A stretch of DNA of 33,918 nucleotides, taken from NCBI GenBank assembly GCA_903844855.1, contig CAIMVH010000166.1, positions 1 through 33,918 of the forward strand, given 5' to 3'. Of this stretch, positions 1 to 7,081 are shown in pieces. Under the pieces are notes generated by a model that saw nothing but the letters and a program-made list of their open reading frames with translations, was not told where the DNA came from and made no database searches. Numbering within the stretch: position 1 is the first letter of the stretch; each line of letters opens with the position of its first letter. A program made the position numbers and the translations under genes. Origin of the DNA: an uncultured Actinomycetes bacterium. Lineage in GTDB: Bacteria > Actinomycetota > Actinomycetes > Nanopelagicales > Nanopelagicaceae.

Positions 1-998
1 AGTAAGAAGGTAAGTGCGCAACGATCCACACCCGCCGCAGGTTCGATGACATAAGGCACCCAACGGTCGCCGGATTCCTGATCAAACCAAGAGAGATCTT
101 GGCCGGATGCCGCAGAGTGTGCCTTCAAATCGAAATCTGTACGGTTAGCAATGCCTTCAAGCTCGCCCCAGTCGGTGCCGGCGAATTCAAACTTGTATTC
201 GATGTCTGCGGTGCGCTTGGAGTAGTGCGAGAGCTTCTCTTTTGGATGATCAAAGATGCGCAGTCGATCCGGATTGACTCCGAGGTCCTTGTACCAAGCA
301 AGGCGAGTATCGATCCAAATTTGATGCCACTCTTCGTCAGTACCGGGCACCACAAAGAATTCCATTTCCATTTGTTCAAATTCACGGGTGCGGAAAATGA
401 AGTTTCCTGGAGTGATTTCATTACGAAATGACTTTCCAATCTGACCAATGCCAAACGGTGGCTTCTTGCGCGAAGTGGTGGAAACGTTTCCGAAGTTAAT
501 AAAGATTCCTTGGGCAGTTTCTGGGCGAAGGTATGCCAGACCGCTCTCATCTTCTACCGGCCCCAAATATGTTTTTAAGAGACCAGAGAATTGGCGCGGA
601 TCGGTGAACTGACCCTTCGTGCCACAGTTGGGGCAATTGATTTCCGCGAGCGATGCAGCTGGCTTCTTATGCTTAGCTTCGTACGCTTCTTCCAAGTGAT
701 CGGCGCGATAACGCTTGTGGCACGAAATGCACTCGGTGAGTGGATCAGAGAAGGTAGCGACGTGACCGGAAGCTTCCCAGACTTCCTTCGCGAGGATGAC
801 ACATGAATCTAATCCCACAACATCTTCGCGTTGAGTGATCATCGACTTCCACCACTGACGCTTCACATTGTTCTTTAATTCGATACCCAAGGGGCCGTAA
901 TCCCAGGAGGCGCGAAGGCCTCCGTAGATTTCTGACGAGGGGTAAACAAATCCACGTCGCTTGGAAAGGCTGACGATAGTTTCTAGACGATCTGCCAT
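1..998 (-). CDS. glyS: Glycyl-tRNA synthetase, single-chain class II type (3' end cut by window)
   Basis: Charges tRNA-Gly with glycine in the cytoplasm. About 332 N-terminal codons are visible; the reading frame runs open off the left edge, so the anticodon-binding domain is missing. The N-terminus contains [16 protein letters not shown], followed by a YGPLG motif, a zinc-ribbon-like insertion with two CxxC pairs (CISC and CPNC), [10 protein letters not shown], and class II motif 2 read as [19 protein letters not shown]. These are typical of the alpha2 enzyme of Gram-positive bacteria and Thermus. The ATG at 998 is preceded by a GGAG nine bases upstream; an in-frame ATG five codons earlier overlaps that site and is less likely. 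Identification is secure. Confidence 0.95.
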   Translation of the reverse strand, partial: MADRLETIVSLSKRRGFVYPSSEIYGGLRASWDYGPLGIELKNNVKRQWWKSMITQREDVVGLDSCVILAKEVWEASGHVATFSDPLTECISCHKRYRADHLEEAYEAKHKKPAASLAEINCPNCGTKGQFTDPRQFSGLLKTYLGPVEDESGLAYLRPETAQGIFINFGNVSTTSRKKPPFGIGQIGKSFRNEITPGNFIFRTREFEQMEMEFFVVPGTDEEWHQIWIDTRLAWYKDLGVNPDRLRIFDHPKEKLSHYSKRTADIEYKFEFAGTDWGELEGIANRTDFDLKAHSAASGQDLSWFDQESGDRWVPYVIEPAAGVDRCALTFL

Positions 999-1064
999 GA
1001 GCGTGATCTCCATCCGGCTGGTTGTCGGCGGCGCACGAGATCTCTCAGGCGCTTGGAAGCGATT

Positions 1065-1400
1065 TTACTCGGAATCAGCAGTGAGAGCGATTTCCTCGAA
1101 ACCCCCAGGCTCATCGAGGGCTCGCGAGAGAAGTGGCACAACCTCCATTTTGATCTCAAATCCGGAGAGCGCCCGTCGATACGAGCCCACGTTCTCCCAC
1201 TCGGTCACCAGGGCGTAGACCGAATTGGGGGTGCTTCCACTGGCTCGATCGAAATCCTGATCGGTGGCCACCCCGAAACGTCCGCTCAGATAACCAGGAC
1301 GGCCAGCGAGTAACTCCAAGGCTCGGCGGGCGTGCTCAAAGAGCTCGCTCTCGCCCCACGGCGAAATCGAAGTGGTAGTAAAACGAGCAATGGCGAACAT
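1065..1400 (-). CDS. Antibiotic-biosynthesis-monooxygenase-like (ABM, dimeric alpha/beta barrel) protein
   Basis: A 111-residue soluble protein. The pattern of a beta strand (MFAIARFTT), a helix with RALELLAGRPGYLSGRFGVA, then YALVTEWENVGSYRRALSGFE is that of the ABM ferredoxin-like fold, where small dimeric enzymes or haem- and quinone-handling proteins are found. No catalytic residue can be assigned by eye, so the substrate is unknown. The ATG at 1400 follows a strong purine-rich ribosome site (GGAGGAG, about 9 bases). It lies upstream of glyS on the same strand with 66 bases between, so the two may share a transcript. Family call fairly sure, function not. Confidence 0.7.
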   Translation of the reverse strand: MFAIARFTTTSISPWGESELFEHARRALELLAGRPGYLSGRFGVATDQDFDRASGSTPNSVYALVTEWENVGSYRRALSGFEIKMEVVPLLSRALDEPGGFEEIALTADSE

Positions 1401-1451
1401 CGTCCCTGCTCCTCCCTCTTTTTTCTCGGCTTATTCTTCTTTCACGGCTTA

Positions 1452-1480
1452 TTGACAATGATTCCCGTTATCATTAGCCT
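1452..1480 (+). promoter_or_regulatory. Promoter of ZIP gene with Zur/Fur-like operator in the spacer
   Basis: TTGACA at 1452-1457 and TAGCCT at 1475-1480 are separated by 17 bases, and the ATG at 1488 follows 7 bases later. The inverted repeat AATGATtcccgttATCATT (1457-1475) fills the spacer. The left part (TGACAATGATT) resembles the first half of actinobacterial Zur boxes. Repressor identity is inferred from the Zur-like gene two positions downstream. Confidence 0.55.
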
Positions 1481-1487
1481 TGCTCTC

Positions 1488-2228
1488 ATGGCTATCCTAA
1501 TAACGCTAATCACAGTACTCGCAACGGCTCTGGGTGGCTTTCTCGCGCTCCGTTCCCGAGATCGCATGCACCTACTCCTCGGACTCTCCGCAGGGTTGCT
1601 CTTGGGGCTAGTCGCTTTCGACCTGATCCCCGAAGTTCTCGAACTCAATACGCATCGCCTCGCCGGCATTCCCACTCCGATGGTTGCTTTCGTCGTCGGA
1701 TTTCTCGCACTCCACATGATGGAACGATTCTTTGGAAGTCATGAACCGGCGGACTCTGATTACGGCGATGATCACTCACATACTCGCCTCAGCACAGGCG
1801 TCATAGGCGCCGGCGCCATGGTGATCCACGTCTTCCTCGATGGTGTCGGCGTGGGCCTGGCTTTCCAAGTAAGTAACTCTGTTGGCTTTGCAGTGGCCAT
1901 CGCGGTCATTTCGCACGCGTTCACCGACGGACTGAACACCGTCATGTTGTTGATCCGAAGCGGACGGTGGCGTACGAAAGCCATCGCACTCTTAGCCCTT
2001 GACGGTGTCGCTCGTTTGCTTGGGGCCACCATCGGTACATACCTCACTTTGAGCGAACCGCTTCTGGGTATCTATCTCGCCCTCTTTGCCGGATTTTTGG
2101 TCTACCTCAGTACCTCACACGTACTTCCAGAAGCGCATAGCAATCACCCGTCGCGCTGGACGTTATTGGCAACGCTCCTTGGCGTCGTAGTGATGTTCGG
2201 CATTGTTTCGGTGGGCGAATCGGCTTAA
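1488..2228 (+). CDS. ZIP-family divalent metal permease (zinc uptake likely)
   Basis: A membrane protein of 246 residues with about eight hydrophobic segments. Segment 1 (LITVLATALGGFLALR) and the following GLSAGLLLGLVAFDLIPE match ZIP/ZupT N-termini. The metal-site helices are seen as HVFLDGVGVGLAF and HAFTDGLNTVML, with Asp where many ZIPs have Glu; a histidine-rich loop (DDHSH) lies before them. I favour the ATG at 1488 because a TAGCCT hexamer ends 7 nt upstream and family members start close to helix 1. An in-frame ATG at 1458 would add 10 residues but would lie inside the promoter. Only 2 bases separate it from the Zur-like gene downstream, which points to zinc and to co-transcription. 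Confidence 0.85.
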   Translation: MAILITLITVLATALGGFLALRSRDRMHLLLGLSAGLLLGLVAFDLIPEVLELNTHRLAGIPTPMVAFVVGFLALHMMERFFGSHEPADSDYGDDHSHTRLSTGVIGAGAMVIHVFLDGVGVGLAFQVSNSVGFAVAIAVISHAFTDGLNTVMLLIRSGRWRTKAIALLALDGVARLLGATIGTYLTLSEPLLGIYLALFAGFLVYLSTSHVLPEAHSNHPSRWTLLATLLGVVVMFGIVSVGESA

Positions 2229-2230
2229 AG

Positions 2231-2614
2231 ATGAGCGCACCCACCAAGAGAAATACCCGACAGCGCACAGCAATTATTGATTTTCTGAAAACACGAAAAG
2301 AATTCATCAGTGCAAAAGAGCTCTATTCAGAGATGGAGGACTCCAAAGTCGGTCTCTCCACGATCTATCGCGCGCTCAGTGATTTAGTAAACGATGGTGA
2401 TCTTGATGTCTTTATTGATAACGATGGCGAATCACGCTTTCGCCTCTGCGGATCACACCACCATCACCATCTACTCTGTCGCAAGTGCGGCAAGAGCGTG
2501 GAATTCCAAGCACCGGAGGCGGAGGCGCTCGCCGAACGACTGGGCGCGAGCGAAGGCTTTAGCGAAATGGAGCATCGTTTAGAAATTATCGGGACATGCC
2601 AGGAATGCGCTTAG
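2231..2614 (+). CDS. zur: Fur-family regulator, zinc uptake regulator (Zur) type
   Basis: A 127-residue DNA-binding repressor. Residues 1-70 form the winged helix (TRQRTAIIDFLK, LSTIYRALSDLVNDGDLD). A five-histidine run (76-80) precedes CxxC at 83/86, and a second CxxC is at 123/126 near the C-terminus; these are the structural and regulatory zinc ligands of the family. The tail EHRLEIIGTCQECA is very like that of actinobacterial Zur. It sits 2 bases after the ZIP permease and probably autoregulates the pair through the operator in front of it. Zur is preferred to Fur because of the partner gene; iron sensing is not excluded by sequence alone. Confidence 0.85.
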   Translation: MSAPTKRNTRQRTAIIDFLKTRKEFISAKELYSEMEDSKVGLSTIYRALSDLVNDGDLDVFIDNDGESRFRLCGSHHHHHLLCRKCGKSVEFQAPEAEALAERLGASEGFSEMEHRLEIIGTCQECA

Positions 2615-2616
2615 GC

Positions 2617-3021
2617 CTACTGTTCCACTGCCACGCTCACTTCGAGAGAGAGTGGAATCCCCACAGCCGTGCGGCCTTTGATAACAACTAAGACCGTCTC
2701 CAATCCGACTGAAACTTCTTTTTCAAAACTAATGTTGATTGGTTCCATCACACCCACTTGCTGCAATTTGGAATGTGCGGCACGTTCGCTCTCTTCATAG
2801 TGAGTTGAGAGGGAAACTTCGCGCGCCAACGTCATGGCCACCCCCAGAGCGCTGATGCGAATTTGCAGGAAGAGAAGCAACGTCAGTACGCCAAGAAAGA
2901 GCAAGGTGAGTGGCACAAGTACTAAGAAGGACTCGACATTTCCTCGTTCTTCAACGAGCATGTGCCGAATTCTGCGCGGTACCGACTTATGCGGCGCCGA
3001 ATTATTGAGAGGAGACCGCAT
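2617..3021 (-). CDS. TadE-like minor pseudopilin
   Basis: A 134-residue protein with one N-terminal membrane helix (ESFLVLVPLTLLFLGVLTLL) after a short basic segment, then an extracytoplasmic beta-rich part. Position at the end of the tadA-tadB-tadC-Flp-like series and the RGNVESF motif before the helix support a TadE-like role in the Flp/Tad pilus tip or assembly. The acidic residue is at +3 from the Gly, not +5 as in canonical prepilin-peptidase sites, so processing is uncertain. The ATG at 3021 overlaps the end of the upstream small gene; a TTG one codon earlier is possible. It converges with zur, with 2 bases between the stop codons. Confidence 0.65.
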   Translation of the reverse strand: MRSPLNNSAPHKSVPRRIRHMLVEERGNVESFLVLVPLTLLFLGVLTLLLFLQIRISALGVAMTLAREVSLSTHYEESERAAHSKLQQVGVMEPINISFEKEVSVGLETVLVVIKGRTAVGIPLSLEVSVAVEQ

Positions 3022-3211
3022 CAAGTGACCTAGAGAGCATTGCCGAGAGTCGTGGTCCAGCCACTGCCCAGAGCACAGTCACTAATCCAGCGGTCATCAA
3101 AACCACGAGTACCCAACCGGGCACATCACCTCGAGAATTCTTCATCGGCTCCACCACTCTCCGGCGGATCCAAAACATGCATCCAAAAATATTCCGATAG
3201 ATCGTTTCCAT
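3002..3211 (-). CDS. Small Flp-pilin-like membrane peptide (DVPGW type)
   Basis: A 69-residue peptide with a basic N-terminus, the motif SRGDVPGWVLVVLMTAGL leading into a single membrane helix, and a short C-terminal helix. Actinobacterial Tad loci normally carry a tiny gene of this kind between tadC and tadE; it is the presumed major pilin or pilin-like subunit. A canonical Gly-xxxx-Glu-Tyr Flp cleavage site is absent. The start at 3211 is well supported: GGAGA lies six bases upstream. The gene is 29 bases downstream of tadC and overlaps the TadE-like gene by about 20 bases, so it is in the same operon. Confidence 0.65.
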   Translation of the reverse strand: METIYRNIFGCMFWIRRRVVEPMKNSRGDVPGWVLVVLMTAGLVTVLWAVAGPRLSAMLSRSLDAVSSQ

Positions 3212-3240
3212 GGCTATCTCCTATATTTGTAGGGGGTGGT

Positions 3241-4059
3241 TCATCCGAAGGCCATCAAGTTGAGTTGCGCCAAACTTGGGTAGAGCGCGAAGAGCACTGT
3301 CACCGGCAAGATCAAGAAGACCACCGGAATCGCCATCGCAATTTCACTCTTCCCACAAGCTTCTAGTAGCGCGCGCCGACTCTCCTCGCGAACCTCATGT
3401 GCGTGATTAAGCAAGAGTGGCGCTAGCGGTGAACCCTGTACCTGCGAAATCAAGAGCGCGTCCACCAGGCGATCGCCACCAGGAATCCGATACCAATGCG
3501 CCCAGTGAGTAAGTACCTCCATGAGCGCCTCCCCACGCTCTACCTTGTACACCACATCCGAGAGAGAACGCGAGAGGGTTGAAGAATCGAGCGCCACTCG
3601 ACGAAGAGCAAAGAAAATGCTCTCACCGGCCACCGCAGAGAGCGCAATCTGTTCGACTACATCTGGAAAGTCCTGCCGAAGCTCCATCTGAAAACGTTTT
3701 TCTCGCCGCCGTAATCGCCATTTGTCTGCGATAAGTGCAAATCCTGCAGCGATGAGGGTTGAAAAGATGATCGTCAGAAGTGCGCTATTGGCTGCTAACG
3801 AAATTAACGCGCCTATAACCGCACCGATTCCTACTGTCTGCCTTCGAGTCTTGAAATGTGTGCGCTGCTCTTCAAGAGTGATGATCCCAGCAGATCGTAA
3901 ATGTGCCTGATCAACTGGTGTGGAATCTAATAGGAAGGGATCTACTTCACGGATAAAAGGTGCGAGCGACTGCATCATCCACTTCTCTGTGTCGTGGCGA
4001 TTAGTTGCGTTCATCGTGAGGCCCGTCACCAGTAGGACTGCGGCCAGGAGAAGAGACAT
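3241..4059 (-). CDS. tadC: TadC, inner-membrane platform protein (T2SF domain)
   Basis: A 272-residue membrane protein. An N-terminal helix (SLLLAAVLLVTGL) is followed by a cytoplasmic stretch, a pair of helices around residues 90-120, the type II secretion F (T2SF) domain with DFPDVVEQIALSAVAGES, and a C-terminal helix (IPVVFLILPVTVLFALYP). This is the layout of TadC, which with TadB forms the inner-membrane platform for the Flp pilus motor. The frame is open far upstream, but the ATG at 4059 is chosen because it overlaps the tadB stop as TGATG, a translational coupling arrangement. Confident. Confidence 0.85.
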   Translation of the reverse strand: MSLLLAAVLLVTGLTMNATNRHDTEKWMMQSLAPFIREVDPFLLDSTPVDQAHLRSAGIITLEEQRTHFKTRRQTVGIGAVIGALISLAANSALLTIIFSTLIAAGFALIADKWRLRRREKRFQMELRQDFPDVVEQIALSAVAGESIFFALRRVALDSSTLSRSLSDVVYKVERGEALMEVLTHWAHWYRIPGGDRLVDALLISQVQGSPLAPLLLNHAHEVREESRRALLEACGKSEIAMAIPVVFLILPVTVLFALYPSLAQLNLMAFG

Positions 4060-4625
4060 CAGTTGATCCCGGGAATCTGCGAGGCACGCTTCATCCACCA
4101 CGCCGCAACAACGCATGCCCCTGCCCCGGAAGCGATCACTACGCCACCAGTGGCGGTAAACATCGCCGCTCGAGTGCTGGATCGAGTCATGAGTAAGAGC
4201 AAGATCGCCCATGGCGCAACCAGCCCCAGCCGCGCACCATTTCGTACCCAGCCTTGTCGAACCTTCACTTCCTCCTTGACCTCAATATCGCGACGAATAA
4301 AGCGCGCTGAAATGAGGAGAAGTTCGGGAAGATGATCCACCCCCACTTCGCGGCCGAGGAGCAAGATATGCCGAAGCCGATCACCATGGTGACTCCTCTT
4401 CAGTAAGTAGGTTGCCGCCTCGAGGGGCATACCTAATGCAAGATCGCGCCGCACGTTTCGGAAGATGGCCTTCATTTCATCGCTCCCGCGTTCAGCCAGC
4501 GCAGAGAGTGCGCGCGGGATGGGCATGCCACTTCGTAGGTTGGAGGCGAGGTACTCAAAAGTTGCCGGCCATTCACGTTCTGGAATTACTTTCGTACTCT
4601 CGTGAATCTTGGAACTCTTCATCAT
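4059..4625 (-). CDS. tadB: TadB, short form (T2SF domain)
   Basis: A 188-residue protein. Residues 15-110 are a T2SF domain (EYLASNLRSGMPIPRALSALAER), and two membrane helices follow (LVAPWAILLLLMT; ATGGVVIASGAGACVVAAWW). Usual TadB proteins have close to 300 residues and N-terminal helices that are absent here, so this is a reduced version. ATGA overlap with tadA on one side and TGATG with tadC on the other show tight co-translation. Acts with TadC as the platform on which TadA works. Confidence 0.8.
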   Translation of the reverse strand: MMKSSKIHESTKVIPEREWPATFEYLASNLRSGMPIPRALSALAERGSDEMKAIFRNVRRDLALGMPLEAATYLLKRSHHGDRLRHILLLGREVGVDHLPELLLISARFIRRDIEVKEEVKVRQGWVRNGARLGLVAPWAILLLLMTRSSTRAAMFTATGGVVIASGAGACVVAAWWMKRASQIPGIN

Positions 4626-5572
4626 GACACCTGTGACCTACGGCGGCGATGCGAGTACTGCATTGAACCGTCACACCAGTCGATACTCATAATTTCTGAT
4701 ACAAATCGGTCACCACTCTCCGCATCAATCTCTAAATGAACAACCGCATCAATCACTCTCCCAATAAGTGAGTTGATAAAATTTAGTGGGAGGTTCTCAC
4801 CGGCGAGCAACGGGAGTAATCTCAATTTCTCGATTGCCTCTTCGGCTGAATTCGCATGAATACTTGCAGCCCCCGGGATTCCGGCATTCAATGCGATTAA
4901 GAGATCGAGTGCTTCAGCGCCTCGAACTTCGCCCACCACAATTCGAGAAGGACGCATTCGTAGTGCTTCTTTGACCAATCGACGGAGGTCAATAGCGCCC
5001 TCTCCTCCATGCGTCGCCTCGCGCGTTTGGAGTGCGACCAAGTCACGCACATGTGGATCTAACTCGAATACCTCTTCAATAGTGATCACACGATTGTCAG
5101 GTGGGCTTTCGGAAAGCAATGCGTTGAGCATCGTAGTTTTACCGGTATGCGTTCCCCCGCTGACCAAGATTGATTTCCCTTCCATAATCAAACTTAATAA
5201 TTGCGCTGTTTGATCAGGTGAAATTACGCCACGTTTTTCTAAATCAGCCAGTGAGTGCGCCTTCACAAGATGTTTACGAATATTTATCGCCCAATGCTTC
5301 GCAGTCACGGTCGGTATGGCTACGTGGAGACGACTTCCGTCGGGCAATGTGGCATCAACAAAAGGATGCGAGAGATCGACTCGTCTATGCGAGTGGAGTA
5401 AGAGCCGCTCCACCAATTCGGTCACCCGTTGGGTAGACATCACCAGCGGAGTAAGTTCCGGTCGCCCGGCGCGTGCCACATAAATGCGGGTAGGGGAATT
5501 GATCCAGATCTCCTCAATCGTGGCGTCTGCCATCAACGGAGCGAGCTCGCCCAACAACTCAGCGTTTTCCAT
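4622..5572 (-). CDS. tadA: TadA/CpaF-type pilus assembly ATPase
   Basis: A 316-residue secretion/pilus ATPase. It shows Walker A GGTHTGKTT, the Asp box VITIEEVFELDP, Walker B IVVGEVRGAEALDLL, and the His box region AASIHANS, in the order expected for the GspE/VirB11 superfamily. It powers Flp pilus assembly at the inner membrane. I chose the ATG at 5572 since MENAELLGELAPLM begins the family N-domain; a GTG at 5626 would add 18 unconvincing residues. No TadZ gene precedes it: the next gene is divergent. The end overlaps tadB by 4 bases. Confidence 0.88.
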   Translation of the reverse strand: MENAELLGELAPLMADATIEEIWINSPTRIYVARAGRPELTPLVMSTQRVTELVERLLLHSHRRVDLSHPFVDATLPDGSRLHVAIPTVTAKHWAINIRKHLVKAHSLADLEKRGVISPDQTAQLLSLIMEGKSILVSGGTHTGKTTMLNALLSESPPDNRVITIEEVFELDPHVRDLVALQTREATHGGEGAIDLRRLVKEALRMRPSRIVVGEVRGAEALDLLIALNAGIPGAASIHANSAEEAIEKLRLLPLLAGENLPLNFINSLIGRVIDAVVHLEIDAESGDRFVSEIMSIDWCDGSMQYSHRRRRSQVS

Positions 5573-5647
5573 CCCCAGATGGTGGATGCGAGCGACCCCC
5601 CTAGCCGCCAGCCATCCACCGCCCACCAGAAAAGCCGGTCAAATGAA

Positions 5648-5653
5648 TACACT
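5648..5653 (+). promoter_or_regulatory. -10 hexamer for leaderless GNAT gene
   Basis: TACACT ends 6 nt before the ATG at 5660, and no ribosome site is present. No good -35 is seen. Confidence 0.45.
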
Positions 5654-5659
5654 CAGTGA

Positions 5660-6130
5660 ATGCATATTCGCCCTGCGGAACCTTTAGACGTGCCAGCCAT
5701 CCATCAGCTCATTATTGATCTGGCCATTTATGAGAAGAGCCCGGAGAGCGTCCTCTCTACTCATGCCGACTTAGAAGCCGCACTCTTTGCCGAGACGCCT
5801 TACCTCTTCGGAGATGTAGCGGTCGACGGTACTGAGGTAATCGGCTTTGCGGTCTGGTACATCAACTACTCAACATGGCGGGGTCGGCACGGCATCTATC
5901 TGGAGGATCTTTACGTCAAGCCCGATCGTCGTGGACAAGGCGTGGGTAAGGCGCTCCTCAAGACGTTGGCTGCTCGTTGTGTGGCACGCGGATATACCCG
6001 CCTTGAATGGTGGGTACTCGATTGGAACGCACCAGCAATCGAGTTCTACAAGAGCGTCGGTGCTAGGCCAATGTCAGATTGGACAGTATTTCGCCTCGAT
6101 GGCGAGGAATTAGAGAGATTTTCTCAGTAA
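5660..6130 (+). CDS. GNAT N-acetyltransferase, diamine/SAT-like
   Basis: A 156-residue acetyl-CoA-dependent acetyltransferase. The core reads GIYLEDLYVKPDRRGQGVGKALL, where RGQGVG (residues 91-96) is the pyrophosphate-binding loop, followed by RLEWWVLDWNAPAIEFYKS and a C-terminal VFRLDGEELE. The IYLEDLYV strand and WNxxAIxFY motif resemble spermidine/spermine-type acetyltransferases, so a polyamine or small amine substrate is a reasonable guess. It is transcribed away from tadA. The ATG has no Shine-Dalgarno but a TACACT six bases upstream, suggesting leaderless expression. Confidence 0.8.
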   Translation: MHIRPAEPLDVPAIHQLIIDLAIYEKSPESVLSTHADLEAALFAETPYLFGDVAVDGTEVIGFAVWYINYSTWRGRHGIYLEDLYVKPDRRGQGVGKALLKTLAARCVARGYTRLEWWVLDWNAPAIEFYKSVGARPMSDWTVFRLDGEELERFSQ

Positions 6131-6133
6131 GCC

Positions 6134-6598
6134 TTAGTCAGACGTGATGTGCTGCAGTGAGAGCGCTACATCTACGTCGTATTCGATTTCAGCAAGCTTT
6201 CTTGTGCTATCGCCAATCCAGGTAAATGCAAACAGTAATTCAAACTCTTCAGAATCAAAGACGTGGTCAGTCAAAGAAGCGCGTAACCGCTCCTCACACG
6301 CCGAAGCTTCCACTTGGCTAGCGGCTAACAACGCATATCCGAAGTGGTCTCTCCCGAGCCTGCCCACTCGATCTCCGGAACGCACAAGTAATTGTGCCTG
6401 ATGGGAAATACTTACGAGTAATGCGTCTCCAAATGAGAGCGAGCGCTCGTCCACCAGCTTCTGAAAACCCACCACTTCGCTCACGCCATAGAGAATGGGT
6501 TGAAATTGCGCTGACCTTCTAGAGAGCAAGGAAGTAACGTGTTCTCGAAAAAATGGGGCCGTATCTAAACCAGTGAGCCCATCACTCCACTCACTCAT
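6134..6598 (-). CDS. Degenerate GGDEF-domain protein
   Basis: 154 residues, about the size of one GGDEF domain and nothing else. The start (DGLTGLDTAPFFREHV) corresponds to the DxLTGLxNR entry of diguanylate cyclases, and GDRVGRLGRDHFGYALL aligns with the active-site hairpin, where GGDEF is replaced by GRDHF (residues 82-86). Loss of the second Gly and the DE pair argues against c-di-GMP synthesis; a nucleotide-binding or protein-binding role is possible. It starts 5 bases after the stop of the membrane protein gene, so the two form an operon. Confidence 0.6.
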   Translation of the reverse strand: MSEWSDGLTGLDTAPFFREHVTSLLSRRSAQFQPILYGVSEVVGFQKLVDERSLSFGDALLVSISHQAQLLVRSGDRVGRLGRDHFGYALLAASQVEASACEERLRASLTDHVFDSEEFELLFAFTWIGDSTRKLAEIEYDVDVALSLQHITSD

Positions 6599-6603
6599 GA
6601 CTC

Positions 6604-7059
6604 TTACTTACTTTCCCCACGAAGAGTCCTGGAGACTCCGTAGATAACTGCAAGTGCAATTAATGCGAGCGGAATCGCGATCCAATAATTGCCCGCTTGT
6701 CCCTGCGAATATGCGACTGGCAGCGCGATGATATTTGCCACGATCGAGGGTGACCTTCCAAAGTGACGCCCTTCTCGCATTCCCTTGGTGGCAAATAACA
6801 ATCCCACAGCACCGGCTAGGAAGAGCGCAATCTCAAAAATCGCTGCCGCAAGATGCCGAGGTGACCCCGTGAGCAAGAAGTAGGTGAAGGAAAGGGCCAA
6901 CACGAGCAGAGCAAGTATTTCGACGCCGAGGAGCGCAGCCGTCCACCGGGGCAGAATCGAGACCGGCGGGCGCATTCTGGCCGATTCGTTCGTTGATTCG
7001 CTGGCCAATTCGCTGGTTGATTCGCTCGATGAGTCGCTCGATGATTCGCTGGGGGTCAC
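6604..7059 (-). CDS. Small integral membrane protein with Ser/Glu-repeat N-terminus
   Basis: 151 residues. Residues 2-28 are a low-complexity Ser/Glu/Asp tract encoded by a 12-bp tandem repeat; four hydrophobic segments follow (ALLGVEILALLVLALSFTYF; AAIFEIALFLAGAVGLLFA; IVANIIALPVAY; YWIAIPLALIALAVIYGV). It resembles unassigned integral membrane proteins of Actinobacteria; no function can be given. The start is a GTG whose only upstream signal is a TAGCCT ending 6 nt before it. An ATG at codon 29 is the alternative if the repeat is untranslated. Confidence 0.65.
   Translation of the reverse strand: MTPSESSSDSSSESTSELASESTNESARMRPPVSILPRWTAALLGVEILALLVLALSFTYFLLTGSPRHLAAAIFEIALFLAGAVGLLFATKGMREGRHFGRSPSIVANIIALPVAYSQGQAGNYWIAIPLALIALAVIYGVSRTLRGESK
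6983..7054. repeat. Six 12-bp tandem units inside the coding region
   Basis: Units of the form GATTCGCTGGnn repeat every 12 bases from 6983 to 7054 with a few substitutions per unit. Read on the minus strand they encode successive tetrapeptides such as SESS, SDSS, SEST and SELA at the N-terminus of the membrane protein. Confidence 0.8.
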
Positions 7060-7065
7060 AGGAAA

Positions 7066-7075
7066 AGGCTAGCCT
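7066..7075. promoter_or_regulatory. Palindromic bidirectional -10 element for two leaderless genes
   Basis: AGGCTAGCCT is a perfect 10-base palindrome. It gives TAGCCT on the plus strand (7070-7075, 6 nt before the ATG at 7082) and TAGCCT on the minus strand (7071-7066, 6 nt before the GTG at 7059). Only one polymerase could occupy it at a time. Confidence 0.6.
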
Positions 7076-7081
7076 GTATTT

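Noticed and set aside
125-550. Antisense-like frames inside glyS and similar long shadow frames elsewhere
   Set aside because: They run in other frames of clearly conserved genes and show no recognisable motif or start signal.
1458-1487. ATG at 1458 as start of the ZIP permease
   Set aside because: It lies between the apparent -35 and -10 and within the inverted repeat, and has no ribosome site.
2612-2619. TAGGCCTA between zur and the TadE-like gene
   Set aside because: The palindrome simply arises from two facing TAG stop codons with GC between; too short to be a terminator.
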